A DNA stretch of 64,000 nt from Paenibacillus timonensis (GCF_009725205.1 NZ_WNZY01000015.1:49336-113335); one strand, 5' to 3'; positions 44,129 through 53,680 are shown, numbered from the stretch's first letter. A program made the numbers and translations. Notes: generated by a model not told the origin, from the letters alone.

Positions 44129-45777
44129 AGCTTACCTTCCTCCGCGCTCGGCCGAATTCCGGAAATTTCGTAGACCAGGTCCATCCGCAAATGGCTGCGG
44201 ACTACATCAGCCAGCCGGTTGAAGGCTTCCTCCTTCCGCGAGAAGGACGCAAAAGTGGTGCCCAAAGGTTCCAGTCCTTTGCTTGTACGAAGCCCATCCA
44301 GCCAGGCGCGCCGCCAGGTGTCATTGTGGAACAAACCGTGTAGATACGTTCCGAACACTCTCCCGTCGGCTCGAACTGCGCCTTCCGGATGCGGGGCGTC
44401 CTCCGCTCCCCCCTGCCTTGGCTCCATCCCTTCGGCTTGTAACATAAACAAAGGACTGATGTCCCGAAGGAATTGGGTCTCGCCAGCATGGATCTCATAG
44501 CCTTCTATCGGCAATCGACGATCCGAAGGATGCAGCGGAACTGGCAGGTTGTCTATCGTTTGGCCATAAACGCGAACGGTCCTTTTGCCCGGAATGAAGG
44601 TTGTTGTTAAAGGTAGCAAACCAATTCCTATCGCCGTTCTCACTTGTCCGGATTCTACCGCGTCTGGATCATGCAATTGCTCTCCCAGCATTTGATACCC
44701 ACCACAAATGCCGACAAGCTGGGCTTGGGTATTCCCTTCGATCAAACTGCAAATTGCTCCCTCCAGCCCTTGCTCCCGCAGGAATGTTAAATCCCCGATC
44801 GTATCCTTGGTTCCCGGTAAAATCACGGCATCCGGATGTCCAAGTTCCGAAGGTTTACTCACGTAACGCAGTGACACATCCGGTTCGGCAGCCAAAGGTG
44901 CGAAATCGGTAAAATTAGAAATTCGCGGGTAACGAATGACCGCGATATCCAGCACCTTACCGGCAGCCTTCTCTGAGCGGGAAACATAAGTATCCAGAAC
45001 AACGGAATCCTCCGCTTCAATATCCAGATCAGGCAGAAACGGGAGCACGCCTAACACAGGAATCCCGGTCCGCTGCTCCAGCCAATCCAGCCCGGGCTGC
45101 AGCAGGGACAAGTCGCCGCGGAACTTGTTGATCATGAACCCTTTGACTCGGGCTCGTTCGTGCGGCTCCAGCAGCTCCAACGTGCCGACGAGAAAGGCAA
45201 ATACGCCGCCACGGTCGATATCGCCGACCAAAATGACCGGAGCATCCGCCCACTCAGCCAAATTCATATTGACGATATCCCGCTGCTTCAGGTTGATTTC
45301 CGCCGGGCTGCCAGCCCCCTCCATGACGACGATGCCGTGCTTCTCGCGCAGCCTTCCAAGCGCTTCCACCACCAGCGATTTGGCATGGGGCAGGAACTCC
45401 TCGCGATAGTCTGATGCGCTGAGATGCCGGTAAGGACGCCCGTGAACGACGATTTGCGAATGCATCTCACCCGTTGGCTTGATCAACACCGGATTCATGT
45501 CCGTGGTGGCGTCGATCCCGCAAGCCTCCGCCTGGATTCCTTGCGCCCGACCGATTTCGAATCCGTCTGGTGTAACATAGGAGTTCAGAGCCATATTCTG
45601 CGACTTGAACGGAGCTGGATGAAGCCCGTCCTGCGCGAAAATACGGCATAATGCCGTCACGATGACGCTTTTACCCACGTCCGATGCCGTGCCTTGGATC
45701 ATCAGCACCGCGCTGGCCGGAGCCGGGGCATCAGAATCTGCGCCAGTAACTTCAAACTCGTCTGGCCTTTTGTTCAC
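44125..45777 (-). CDS. cobQ: cobyric acid synthase
   Basis: Amidates the b, d, e and g side chains of adenosylcobyrinic a,c-diamide. N-terminal dethiobiotin-synthase-like ATPase (VLMIQGTASDVGKS, FKSQNMALNSYVT, EGAGSPAEINLK) and C-terminal type 1-like glutaminase domain with the catalytic Cys in LVGICGGYQMLG and a His near YLHGLFHN. About 550 residues, as expected. GTG 45777 is well spaced from GGAGG; an in-frame GTG at 45789 abuts AAGGAG. Last gene of the cobalamin operon, 184 nt after cobS with a hairpin element between. Confidence 0.94.
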   Translation of the reverse strand: MNKRPDEFEVTGADSDAPAPASAVLMIQGTASDVGKSVIVTALCRIFAQDGLHPAPFKSQNMALNSYVTPDGFEIGRAQGIQAEACGIDATTDMNPVLIKPTGEMHSQIVVHGRPYRHLSASDYREEFLPHAKSLVVEALGRLREKHGIVVMEGAGSPAEINLKQRDIVNMNLAEWADAPVILVGDIDRGGVFAFLVGTLELLEPHERARVKGFMINKFRGDLSLLQPGLDWLEQRTGIPVLGVLPFLPDLDIEAEDSVVLDTYVSRSEKAAGKVLDIAVIRYPRISNFTDFAPLAAEPDVSLRYVSKPSELGHPDAVILPGTKDTIGDLTFLREQGLEGAICSLIEGNTQAQLVGICGGYQMLGEQLHDPDAVESGQVRTAIGIGLLPLTTTFIPGKRTVRVYGQTIDNLPVPLHPSDRRLPIEGYEIHAGETQFLRDISPLFMLQAEGMEPRQGGAEDAPHPEGAVRADGRVFGTYLHGLFHNDTWRRAWLDGLRTSKGLEPLGTTFASFSRKEEAFNRLADVVRSHLRMDLVYEISGIRPSAEEGKL

Positions 45778-45828
45778 TTTAGCCTCCACTCCTTTCCGAA
45801 TCGTGAGATTTGTTCCTCTGCAGGCTGC

Positions 45829-45916
45829 TTTGCACGATTATCCCTTTCATTAAGGGTGGGGGCCCTTGTATTGTTATCGTTATTAGCACCCTGAGCCTAA
45901 GGGATAATGGTGCAAA
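45829..45916. repeat. 88-bp element with 18-bp terminal inverted repeats
   Basis: Arms TTTGCACGATTATCCCTT (45829-45846) and its complement with one mismatch (45899-45916). The interior has smaller hairpins (AAGGG/CCCTT). It sits between cobS and cobQ, so the RNA would carry a long stem inside the operon. MITE- or REP-like; possible intercistronic regulator. Confidence 0.65.
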
Positions 45917-45961
45917 ACCTCGGTTGGGACACGGACTTGCTATGACATTAACATCCAGGCC

Positions 45962-46816
45962 TTACCGCAAAATCAACACGGCGAGCAGAAGCAGGACAGC
46001 CTCCAGCCCTTCACCAAGCGCACCGTATGTATCCCCAGTCAAACCGCCCAGTTTGGCACTGATCCGACGGGCCGCCCAGGTGCCCGCTGCCCAGGCAATC
46101 AAAGGCGCCGCAACGATATATAATAGCGAGCGAAGCAATGCGTTTTCGTCAGCTCCGCTCAGCGACAGGAGCAGGGTTAGCAGCAGCACCATGACCGTAA
46201 GCGTGACCGCCATCATAGTGCCTCCCCAGGCATCCCGCTCACCAAAGCCGTGAAACTGCGCGGCTAATCCCTCACCTTGCCGAGCCTTCGGCCATCGAAA
46301 CATCGCCCGGCTCATAAACCAGCGGCTCCATAAAGGGGCCATCAGCAACGCCAGCCCCGTTGTCAGCCTATCTCCTTGGAGGAGGGGTGCCAACAACGAG
46401 GCCTTAAATAAGAGCAAGAGAACACACGCCAACACGCCCATTGCGCCAACCCGGCTGTCTTTCATAATCTCTAGCATCTTCTCGCGTGGCCGGTAGCTCA
46501 GCAATCCGTCGGCCGTATCCATCCAACCGTCCAGATGCAGCCCTCCGGTTAACCAGACCCAAAGGATTAAGGCGAGTATGGCTGCCGGAAGCGGCGGAAG
46601 CAGCCAGGCGGCGAGCCAGCCCCCTACCCAGACGGCGACGCCGATCGCCGCTCCCACAAGCGGATAATAAGTGGTGCTGCGTCGCAACAGGTCCGGCGTA
46701 AATTCCAGTTCGGCCCGAACCGGGAAGCGGGACAGGAATTGGAATGCGGCCAGCAACGGTTGCAGGACGCCGGACTTGGCACTCCGGGGATTAATTTCGC
46801 GTTTCGATTCGGTCAT
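45962..46816 (-). CDS. cobS: adenosylcobinamide-GDP ribazoletransferase (cobalamin synthase)
   Basis: Joins adenosylcobinamide-GDP and alpha-ribazole (phosphate). 284 residues, polytopic: FQFLSRFPVRAELEF at the start and the acidic metal-binding motif GGLHLDGWMDTADGL are family hallmarks. The ATG overlaps the cobU stop (ATGA). The open frame continues far upstream of this ATG, but that part is a shadow of cobU. Confidence 0.93.
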   Translation of the reverse strand: MTESKREINPRSAKSGVLQPLLAAFQFLSRFPVRAELEFTPDLLRRSTTYYPLVGAAIGVAVWVGGWLAAWLLPPLPAAILALILWVWLTGGLHLDGWMDTADGLLSYRPREKMLEIMKDSRVGAMGVLACVLLLLFKASLLAPLLQGDRLTTGLALLMAPLWSRWFMSRAMFRWPKARQGEGLAAQFHGFGERDAWGGTMMAVTLTVMVLLLTLLLSLSGADENALLRSLLYIVAAPLIAWAAGTWAARRISAKLGGLTGDTYGALGEGLEAVLLLLAVLILR

Positions 46817-47406
46817 AAGCGATACTCCCGGCTTTTCAATTCGATGGGGATTCCGGCAGTGACCAGAAAGACCTGATCCGAAATTGACGCTATTGTCCGG
46901 TTCAGCAGCCCTGCCCAATCCCGGTATTGCCGACCTAACGGATACTCGGGTACGATGCCGCTGCCCACCTCGTTGGTCACCATCACCAGCGTACCGGGGA
47001 AGTCTTCGATTGCGGCGATCAGCTGCTCGATTTCTCGCGCCAGCACGCTGTCGGAGGTATCCTGTCCATCGCCTGCGCCCAGGAGCACGTTCGACAGCCA
47101 CAGGGTCAGACAGTCGACTAGCACGATCGGGCTAGCGACCTCCGATGCCGATTTCTCTCCTGTTATAACGGGCTGCTCACTCAGCTCGTACAGCAGACTG
47201 GCCAGACCAAGCGGCGCTTCATGTGTTGTCCAGGCAAACCCGCTTTGCTCCCGCTGGAGACGGTGCAGGTTGATCCGGGCTTTCATCTCATCGTCAAACG
47301 CTTGCGCCGTCGCAACATACCCGGCCGATTTTGCCTGTTTCATCACCCAGCGTTCGGCGAACGTACTTTTGCCGCTGCGGGCGCCGCCGGTCACCAGGAT
47401 CTTCAT
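46813..47406 (-). CDS. cobU: adenosylcobinamide kinase / adenosylcobinamide-phosphate guanylyltransferase
   Basis: Bifunctional nucleotide-loop assembly enzyme, 197 residues. P-loop VTGGARSGKSTFAE at the start, VDCLTLWLSN, and VTNEVGSGIVPEYPLGRQYRDWAGLLNR near the C-terminus. Overlaps cobT and cobS by 4 nt each (ATGA), so the three are translationally coupled. Confidence 0.94.
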   Translation of the reverse strand: MKILVTGGARSGKSTFAERWVMKQAKSAGYVATAQAFDDEMKARINLHRLQREQSGFAWTTHEAPLGLASLLYELSEQPVITGEKSASEVASPIVLVDCLTLWLSNVLLGAGDGQDTSDSVLAREIEQLIAAIEDFPGTLVMVTNEVGSGIVPEYPLGRQYRDWAGLLNRTIASISDQVFLVTAGIPIELKSREYRL

Positions 47407-48491
47407 CGTGCGATCTCCCCGTTATCCCCGCCATGCCCGCCATCTGCGACGCCTGCGCTCTCAAACGTCGCCATCTCGGCCACGATGCGGCAAGCCGCGT
47501 CGATGAGATGCAGCGCAAGCACGCCGCCCGTGCCTTCACCCAGCCGCATGTCCAACTCCAGCATCGGGTTCAGCCCGAGCTCCTGCAGGAGCGCGCGGTG
47601 TCCCTGCTCGTGAGAGACGTGCGAAGCGATCAGAAACCCGGCTGACTCCGGCTTCATGCGCACCGCGAGCAACGCAGCGACGGTCGAAATAAATCCGTCG
47701 ATCACAACCGGGCAGCGCTGGGCGGCGGCCCCCAGGATAACGCCGGTTAATCCCGCAATTTCAAGTCCGCCCACCTTAGCCAGCACATCCAGCGGATCGT
47801 CCGCATTGGGGCGATTTGCTTCCAGCGCCCGCTCCACGACGGCGATCTTATGCCGCAGCCGTTCATCGTTGACTCCGGTCCCGCGTCCAACGCTTTGCTG
47901 CGGCACAACTCCAGTCAGACTGCTCATGATCGCAGCGCTAGCTGTGGTGTTGCCGATGCCCATCTCCCCGGTAACGAACAGTCGAACGCCTTGGGATACC
48001 GCGTCATCGACGACTTGAGCCCCCACTCGGATAGCGGCTTCGGCTTCTTCTCGGCTCATCGCCGGTCCATTGGCCATGTTCCCGGTTCCGTAACGCAGCT
48101 TCCGCTGAACAAGAGACGGATGCGACAACTCTGCATTAACCCCGATATCCACGCAAACGACGTCAGCCGAAGCTTGACGCGCCAGCACATTCACCGCCGC
48201 ACCTCCAGCCAAAAAGTTGTGTACCATCTGCGGAGTCACTTCGGCCGGAAATGCGCTGACCCCTTCCTCACAGACGCCGTGATCCGCCGCCATGACGATC
48301 ACTGAACGTTTCCGGAACGCGGGTTGGACCTCTCCCGTAATGCCCGCCAACTTCACGGCCAATCCTTCCAGCTTCCCGAGACTCCCCGGAGGTTTCGTCA
48401 AACGGTCCACATGGGCGCGGGCCGCCGCCATCGCGACTTCGTCCAGCGGGGTTATCGCTTGTGTCAGTTGTCCTATTGAATCGTATCCCAT
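47403..48491 (-). CDS. cobT: nicotinate-nucleotide-dimethylbenzimidazole phosphoribosyltransferase
   Basis: Activates the lower ligand base (dimethylbenzimidazole) to alpha-ribazole phosphate. TKPPGSLGKLEGLAVKLA, VMAADHGVCEEGVSAFP and GEMGIGNTTASAA are the conserved blocks; the catalytic Glu lies in MRLGEGTGGVLAL. About 362 residues. The start is one of two adjacent ATGs (48494, 48491) behind AAAGGGGA. Its stop overlaps cobU. Confidence 0.94.
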   Translation of the reverse strand: MGYDSIGQLTQAITPLDEVAMAAARAHVDRLTKPPGSLGKLEGLAVKLAGITGEVQPAFRKRSVIVMAADHGVCEEGVSAFPAEVTPQMVHNFLAGGAAVNVLARQASADVVCVDIGVNAELSHPSLVQRKLRYGTGNMANGPAMSREEAEAAIRVGAQVVDDAVSQGVRLFVTGEMGIGNTTASAAIMSSLTGVVPQQSVGRGTGVNDERLRHKIAVVERALEANRPNADDPLDVLAKVGGLEIAGLTGVILGAAAQRCPVVIDGFISTVAALLAVRMKPESAGFLIASHVSHEQGHRALLQELGLNPMLELDMRLGEGTGGVLALHLIDAACRIVAEMATFESAGVADGGHGGDNGEIAR

Positions 48492-48569
48492 CATGCATTC
48501 CCCTTTCATCATTACGCATCTTACGCATCAGCGTTCTTGCACTTCTCACGCCGCCATAGCAGCCGGTAC

Positions 48570-49358
48570 TCACGACCGTTCTCGACGCAGCAGCAGCTGC
48601 GGAACATTTGAATCCGGATGAGGCACTTGATGTGCCTGAACCCCAAACACCCCGGCGACTAGCTCCGGCGACAAAATATTCTCCGGCGCCCCCTCATCCA
48701 CAATCCGACCTCCGCTCATGACAAGAAGATGGCTGCAAAACAACGCAGCCAAATTCAGATCATGCATGACCGAAACGACAGTTAGCCCCGCTTCTCGCTG
48801 CCAATCAGCGACCATCTCCATAAACTGCATCTGGTAGCGCAAGTCCAAATAGGTCGTTGGTTCATCAAGCAGCACCAGCTCGGGCTGCTGGGCCATCACT
48901 TTCCCGAGCGCTACCCGCTGCCGCTGCCCCCCGCTCAGCACGCCCAACGGACGATGCTCGAGCTCCTTCAAGTCAAGGCGCTCCATAATGCCGTCGATGA
49001 GGCGGCGGCCGGCCTCCGCCCCACCTATCTCCCTGCCGCGCCAATCCTGATGGGCGAATCGGCCCATCTCTACGACCTCGCGAACCGTGAACGCGACGGA
49101 CGGAAGCCCGTCCTGTTGGAGAACGGCGACTTTACGCGACAGTTCCTTGCGGGAGTAGGCCGTCAACGGACGCCCCTCCAGCGCAATCGCGCCGGAATCC
49201 GGTTGTTCCACACCTGAGATTAGGTTCAGGAGGGTCGTTTTGCCGCTGCCGTTTGGACCGATCAATCCCCAAAACTCGCCGCGGCCGACCCGCCAATCCA
49301 CTTCGTTCAGCACTTCGAGGCGACCAAACGCCTTCGCAACTCCCCGCACCTCGATCAA
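48570..49358 (-). CDS. cobalamin-type ABC transporter ATP-binding protein
   Basis: 262 residues from TTG 49358: Walker [12 protein letters not shown], signature LSGGQRQRVALGKVM, Walker B LVLLDEPTTYLD, H-loop SVMHDLNLA. These are features of FecE/BtuD-type ATPases for corrinoids or siderophores. GGAGGAG precedes the TTG, which overlaps the permease stop. The operon with cobTUS-cobQ and a B12 riboswitch points to corrinoid uptake. Confidence 0.9.
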   Translation of the reverse strand: MIEVRGVAKAFGRLEVLNEVDWRVGRGEFWGLIGPNGSGKTTLLNLISGVEQPDSGAIALEGRPLTAYSRKELSRKVAVLQQDGLPSVAFTVREVVEMGRFAHQDWRGREIGGAEAGRRLIDGIMERLDLKELEHRPLGVLSGGQRQRVALGKVMAQQPELVLLDEPTTYLDLRYQMQFMEMVADWQREAGLTVVSVMHDLNLAALFCSHLLVMSGGRIVDEGAPENILSPELVAGVFGVQAHQVPHPDSNVPQLLLRRERS

Positions 49359-50404
49359 CGCAGCTCCTCCTCTCTCTGCTTTTTCTTCCGGTACAGCAGA
49401 TACCCAAAGAAAGGCGCTCCCACAAACGCGGTGACGATGCCCAGCGGAATTTCTGTAGGGGCCAGCAGAGAGCGGGCGGCCAGGTCGCTCCACATCATGA
49501 ATATCCCCCCACCTAGCGCGGACAGCGGGATGATTAGGCGGTAATTCGGTCCGGTGATCAGTCGGATCATATGCGGAACGACCAGACCTACGAATCCGAT
49601 CACCCCGGACACCGACACCGCAGCTGCCGTCATCAGCGTGGCGACGAGCAACACGGCCAGTTTGGTCCGTTCCACAGCCATCCCGGAGTGGGAAGCCTGA
49701 CGTTCACCAAGAGCCAGCAGGTTCAAATGCTTGGCCCGGCTCCACAGGAACAGGGCCCCCACCAGTAAATACGGCAAAAGGATGGCCGTATACGACCATC
49801 CGCGCAAGCTCAAACTGCCCATCGTCCAATAATAAATCTCATTGATCGTTTTTTTCGACATCGCCGTTAAAAAGGACACGACCGCTCCTAGAAAAGACTG
49901 CATCACGACGCCGGACAAGACCAGGCTTTCGATGGGCAGCTTCCCGTTCTCCCGGGCCAGCCAGATCACGATCCATAACGTAACCGCCCCGGTCACGAAG
50001 GCGATCATCGGCAACGTAAAGATGCCAAGCAACGAAAACTGCCATCCGAAAAAAATCAGCACAGCCGCACCGATCGCCGAACCTGACGATACCCCTAACG
50101 TAAAGGGATCCGCCAGCGGGTTGCGCAGCACGCCTTGAAAGCCTGCGCCCGCCACGGCGAGCGAAGCGCCAACCAACATCCCGAGCAGCACGCGAGGCAA
50201 GCGAACCTGCACGACGATTTGCTCTGCCGCAGCGCCCCAGTCCGGCGTAATCAAGCGGCCAAGACCCGGGAGCCGATGCAGCAGGATGGCCGCAATATCC
50301 CCTGCCGGAACATAGACAGAGCCAATGCCGATGCAGAACAGCAACGTCACCGCTAGCAGAACGAGTCCCGCCGCCCCATATCCGGCTAATCTGCCGCGCG
50401 TCAT
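49355..50404 (-). CDS. btuC: cobalamin-type ABC transporter permease (FecCD family)
   Basis: 349 residues with about ten helices. RLPRVLLGMLVGASLAVAGAGFQGVLRNPLADPFTLGVSSGSA is the FecCD landmark region (positions about 70-110), and GLVVPHMIRLITG forms the ATPase-coupling loop. The ATG overlaps the btuF stop (4 nt) and its stop overlaps the ATPase start, so all three are coupled. B12 riboswitch control suggests corrinoid as substrate rather than siderophore. Confidence 0.9.
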   Translation of the reverse strand: MTRGRLAGYGAAGLVLLAVTLLFCIGIGSVYVPAGDIAAILLHRLPGLGRLITPDWGAAAEQIVVQVRLPRVLLGMLVGASLAVAGAGFQGVLRNPLADPFTLGVSSGSAIGAAVLIFFGWQFSLLGIFTLPMIAFVTGAVTLWIVIWLARENGKLPIESLVLSGVVMQSFLGAVVSFLTAMSKKTINEIYYWTMGSLSLRGWSYTAILLPYLLVGALFLWSRAKHLNLLALGERQASHSGMAVERTKLAVLLVATLMTAAAVSVSGVIGFVGLVVPHMIRLITGPNYRLIIPLSALGGGIFMMWSDLAARSLLAPTEIPLGIVTAFVGAPFFGYLLYRKKKQREEELR

Positions 50405-51408
50405 GGCTGGATCAAATCCGGATGAATCGCTTTGGCGACTTCGATTAGCCCTTGTGTCACGCGAGGACCTGTACGACTAAGCAGATTATCGTCCATAGCA
50501 ATGATCCGATTCTCCTTCACAGCCGATATTTGGTCCCAGCCGGAACGGCCTTTGATGATGTCAGCCAACGTCTTGTTGTTCTCGTCAATTACGCTTTTTG
50601 CATACAAAATGACATCCGGGTTCGCTTGAATAATCTGCTCTTCATTAATCTCGGACCATCCCTCAACCTCGGAAGCAACGTTGATGCCGCCCGATAACGT
50701 GATCATTTCATCCATAAATTCACCTTTACCGACTGTCCAGCCTGGGGAAAACTCGATGTACACCTTTTTCTTCTGATCCTCGCTCAGCGAACCCACCGCA
50801 TCAGTAACGGTTTGGACCTCCTGCTTCATCTTCCCGACCACTTCGTCCGCTTCGGCCTGGTGATTCGTGATTTTGCCAATCGTTTGGATATGCTCCATAA
50901 CCGCATCGATCGTTTTCGGATTGGATTGGAACACTTGAAGTCCCATATCCGTCAGGCTTTTGACCGTCGCCTCATCAATGAGACTAGCTGCCAAAATGAG
51001 ATCCGGCTGCGCCGCCACGATCGCTTCAACGTTCACCTGGAATCCGCCCATCCGCGGTTTGTCCTTCACCGCTTCCGGATAGTCGTCCAAATCGGATACG
51101 CCGGCGACTTGTTCATTAAGCCCAAGAGCAAACAGCACTTCCGTCTCTGACGGCGCCAGCGAAACGATTCGTTCCGGCGCTGCGTCAAACGTGAACTCCT
51201 TGCCGGTGGAATCCGTTACGGTATAGGGATAAGTCGTCTCCTGTGCGGCTGGTTGATTCGCTTCAGAATTTGTTCCCGCGTTTTGCGTCTGCTGCGTCGC
51301 CTCCGCAGCGTTCCCCGTTCCTTGATTCACTGCGTTGTTACCGCAGGCAGCCAGCACCAGCAGCAAGGCCAACAAGCCCAAGCTTGCGATTCGTTTCCAG
51401 TTCTTCAT
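50401..51408 (-). CDS. btuF: cobalamin-type ABC transporter substrate-binding lipoprotein
   Basis: 335 residues: lipoprotein signal ending LVLAACG, a Gln/Asn/Thr linker, then a BtuF/FhuD domain (APERIVSLAPSETEVLFALGLNEQVAG, AAQPDLILAASL, GGFQVNVEAI). ATG 51408 behind GGGGAGA. First gene after the B12 riboswitch. Similar in layout to the siderophore protein at 29397 but encoded with its own permease and ATPase. Confidence 0.9.
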   Translation of the reverse strand: MKNWKRIASLGLLALLLVLAACGNNAVNQGTGNAAEATQQTQNAGTNSEANQPAAQETTYPYTVTDSTGKEFTFDAAPERIVSLAPSETEVLFALGLNEQVAGVSDLDDYPEAVKDKPRMGGFQVNVEAIVAAQPDLILAASLIDEATVKSLTDMGLQVFQSNPKTIDAVMEHIQTIGKITNHQAEADEVVGKMKQEVQTVTDAVGSLSEDQKKKVYIEFSPGWTVGKGEFMDEMITLSGGINVASEVEGWSEINEEQIIQANPDVILYAKSVIDENNKTLADIIKGRSGWDQISAVKENRIIAMDDNLLSRTGPRVTQGLIEVAKAIHPDLIQP

Positions 51409-51520
51409 CTCCAAATCTCCCCTTTTTGTTCATTCCAGTTGGTAAAGAATCGCCTCGTGCTTCAGCGGTACGTTGTGCAGCCGGATTTCAAGTCCAGCCG
51501 AACACCATCCCGGCAACAAA

Positions 51521-51549
51521 GAAAAACCCCTATCCTAGCGGATGGGGTT
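51521..51549 (-). terminator. B12 riboswitch-linked terminator
   Basis: AACCCC-TCC / GGA-GGGGTT hairpin followed by TTTTTC on the minus strand, between aptamer and btuF. Confidence 0.75.
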
Positions 51550-51662
51550 ACGTCTACAAAGTCATGCCGCGCGCCGACGAAGTGGAGACTCCACAGTCTG
51601 GCGCCAAGCCATGATACTCTTGGCAGAACGTTATCCTTTCCTCGAAGGACCGTCTTGATTTC

Positions 51663-51850
51663 CCGTGGCAGGTCTCCTGACTTCCAGGTATCGACGAAAG
51701 CTCGCCTTCCCATCTCCCTCGCGGGCGACAGTGGCATCGTGAGCTCGTCCCTGTTTACAGTGGCGGGACCGTGCCGGATTTGCACCGGCTTCCCTTTTAA
51801 CCCGAAGCGGCACGGCGTTCTTCACCGCTGCTTCAGGACCTACGGGCACA
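51663..51850 (-). promoter_or_regulatory. cobalamin riboswitch
   Basis: Minus strand shows GGGAAGCCGGTGCAAATCC, CCGCCACTGT, and the B12 box AGTCAGGAGACCTGCC, in canonical order. A terminator follows about 115 nt on. Predicted to turn off corrinoid uptake and lower-loop assembly genes when adenosylcobalamin is plentiful. Confidence 0.95.
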
Positions 51851-51887
51851 ATTTGTACGCTTGTCTTAAGGCTTTCTTCTCTATTGG

Positions 51888-51916
51888 ATTATAGGGGAAA
51901 AGCGGGAAACTGACAA
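51888..51916 (-). promoter_or_regulatory. promoter of the cobalamin operon
   Basis: TTGTCA (51916-51911), 17-nt spacer, TATAAT (51893-51888) on the minus strand. Confidence 0.7.
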
Positions 51917-51946
51917 TATCTAATCCGCTTCGTCATGTCTTCGACT

Positions 51947-53524
51947 TCACTCCAGAGACAAATCCGCTCCCAGGACGCCAATCGCTTCGCCGTCCCGACG
52001 GATGGGCACGGCAAGCGTCATGCACCGCCGTTTCGTAATCGCTGAGATATACGCCTCGGAGACGACCGTTTCCCCGGCAAAAGCACGGCGGAACCATTCC
52101 CGACCTTTGGCGTTCAGCAAACCAGCCTCCGGGATGGACACGACAAAGGATCCGTCCTCACGGTTTGACCAAGCTGCTTCAAGTCCCGGTTCCACGGCCA
52201 ATAGCTCCTCCAGAGCGGCTCGGTGTCCAGCCGGTTCCATCGCCAGGAACCGCGGCTGATCGGCTGCCTTAAGCAGCTTCCGGGCATAGGCCTGTCCCAA
52301 CGCCACCGCTTCCTCGCCTCCGGCGGCCAAATCCGTCCCCGAATGCACGGAGTTAAGCGAAACCATCAGTTCGCCTTGCGCCCGGTCGAGCCCCACGACT
52401 ACGGTCTGCAGCTTGGAAATATGCTCCCGTTCGGACTCCATTCGAGACAGCGCCCCCTCCACATGGATGATGCTTCGATTCAGTGCTTCATGCACCTCAC
52501 CCAGCATGGCTTCCATGTTACGCGTCAGCTCGGCTTGCTCCCGGCTTCGCTGCCCTGTCTCGGCAACCAGTCCATTCACTCCGGCCACTTCCTCCGCGAT
52601 GAAACGAATATCCTCACCCATTCGCTTCATCAGGGAAATGCCCTCCAGCGCCGAGTCCCGGCCGCCTTTCAGCGTGGACTTCACGCAGTCCACATCCGCG
52701 GCAATCTGCCGGAACAACGGAGCAGAGCGGTTGATCGCTTCGGTGCTTTGGTCCGCCAGCTGACGCATACGTACGGCTACCACGTCGAAACCTTTGCCTT
52801 GAGCCCCCAAACGGGCCGCTTCAATGGATGCGTTCAGCGCCAGCAAAGCCACCTCCCCGGCGATCTCTTCCAAACTCCGGTACAGCGCGCCTAACTTCCG
52901 CGTATTCCCCTCCAATTCCTCCATCGGCCCGGCAATCGATTCCTGGGAATCGGCCAACGAACGGATCGTGCCATCCGCCGCTTCAAGCGCCCCAGCCATG
53001 CGCACCGCTTCGGCCCGGGTGTGCTCGCTGCGGCTTAGGAGATGCTCTGCGGCGTCATGGATTTGGGAAGCCGATGCGGCAACCTCCTCCATCGCAGCGA
53101 GGCTCTCCTGCACCTGTTCCAGTGAGCGCTCGCTGCTGTGCTTTAGCTTCAAATCCTCCGCCGCCGCCGTGTCGGCCAACCTGTGCAGTTGCTCAAGGCT
53201 CCCGCCTACTTCGCCGACCGCCGCCTGCAACCGATCCGCCGCCACCAGCGACTCATTGAAGACCGTTGTCCAATCGGTCTCCTTCCGCACGGGTTCATCC
53301 GCACTCGCCGCAACGGACTTGCCTCCCAGCAGTCCCCCCCACGGCGCAGCCCCCCGGCTGGTTCCCGACGGCAGCAGGGAATAACCCAAGCAGAGGAGCG
53401 TCAATAGCGCAAGAGCCGTGATATACCATGGCGTCTTCGCTACTACCGCACAAACTGCGAGAAGAACTGCCAATCCCACGCCAAGCCAAACGGCGTTTCT
53501 TCCTAACCAACGAAGTTGATTCAT
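51947..53524 (-). CDS. methyl-accepting chemotaxis-like protein with C-terminal sensor domain
   Basis: 525 residues with unusual order. Two adjacent N-terminal helices (NAVWLGVGLAVLLAVCAVVA, WYITALALLTLLCLGYSLL) have hardly any extracellular loop. A signalling coiled coil follows with the tip region EIAGEVALLALNASIEAARLGAQGKGFDVVAVRMRQLAD. The last 100 residues look like a Cache/PAS-type sensor (AKGREWFRRAFAGETVVSEAYIS, MTLAVPIRRDGEAIGVLGADLSL). The sensor would be cytoplasmic. The hairpin tip deviates from the usual [11 protein letters not shown] 53524 behind AGGAG. Confidence 0.82.
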   Translation of the reverse strand: MNQLRWLGRNAVWLGVGLAVLLAVCAVVAKTPWYITALALLTLLCLGYSLLPSGTSRGAAPWGGLLGGKSVAASADEPVRKETDWTTVFNESLVAADRLQAAVGEVGGSLEQLHRLADTAAAEDLKLKHSSERSLEQVQESLAAMEEVAASASQIHDAAEHLLSRSEHTRAEAVRMAGALEAADGTIRSLADSQESIAGPMEELEGNTRKLGALYRSLEEIAGEVALLALNASIEAARLGAQGKGFDVVAVRMRQLADQSTEAINRSAPLFRQIAADVDCVKSTLKGGRDSALEGISLMKRMGEDIRFIAEEVAGVNGLVAETGQRSREQAELTRNMEAMLGEVHEALNRSIIHVEGALSRMESEREHISKLQTVVVGLDRAQGELMVSLNSVHSGTDLAAGGEEAVALGQAYARKLLKAADQPRFLAMEPAGHRAALEELLAVEPGLEAAWSNREDGSFVVSIPEAGLLNAKGREWFRRAFAGETVVSEAYISAITKRRCMTLAVPIRRDGEAIGVLGADLSLE

Positions 53525-53640
53525 GTCCCCACTCCTATGTGTAAACTTTGCTAACATTATAAAATAGGACTGGAGTCATAAAAAGGAAAAAGTTAGGAGT
53601 TTCGAGACAGGGTGCAAATAATCGACGGATTTCTATAAAT

Positions 53641-53680
53641 AAAAAAAGAGAAAAGTAACGCATTACGTTACTTTTCTCTT
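53641..53680 (-). terminator. terminator of the TRM11-like gene
   Basis: 15-bp perfect stem AAGAGAAAAGTAACG and complement with CATTA loop; T-run on the minus strand. It overlaps the last codons of the gene. Confidence 0.85.

Noticed and set aside
46817..47101. Long N-terminal extension of cobS
   Set aside because: It is the out-of-frame shadow of cobU; the ATGA overlap marks the true start.
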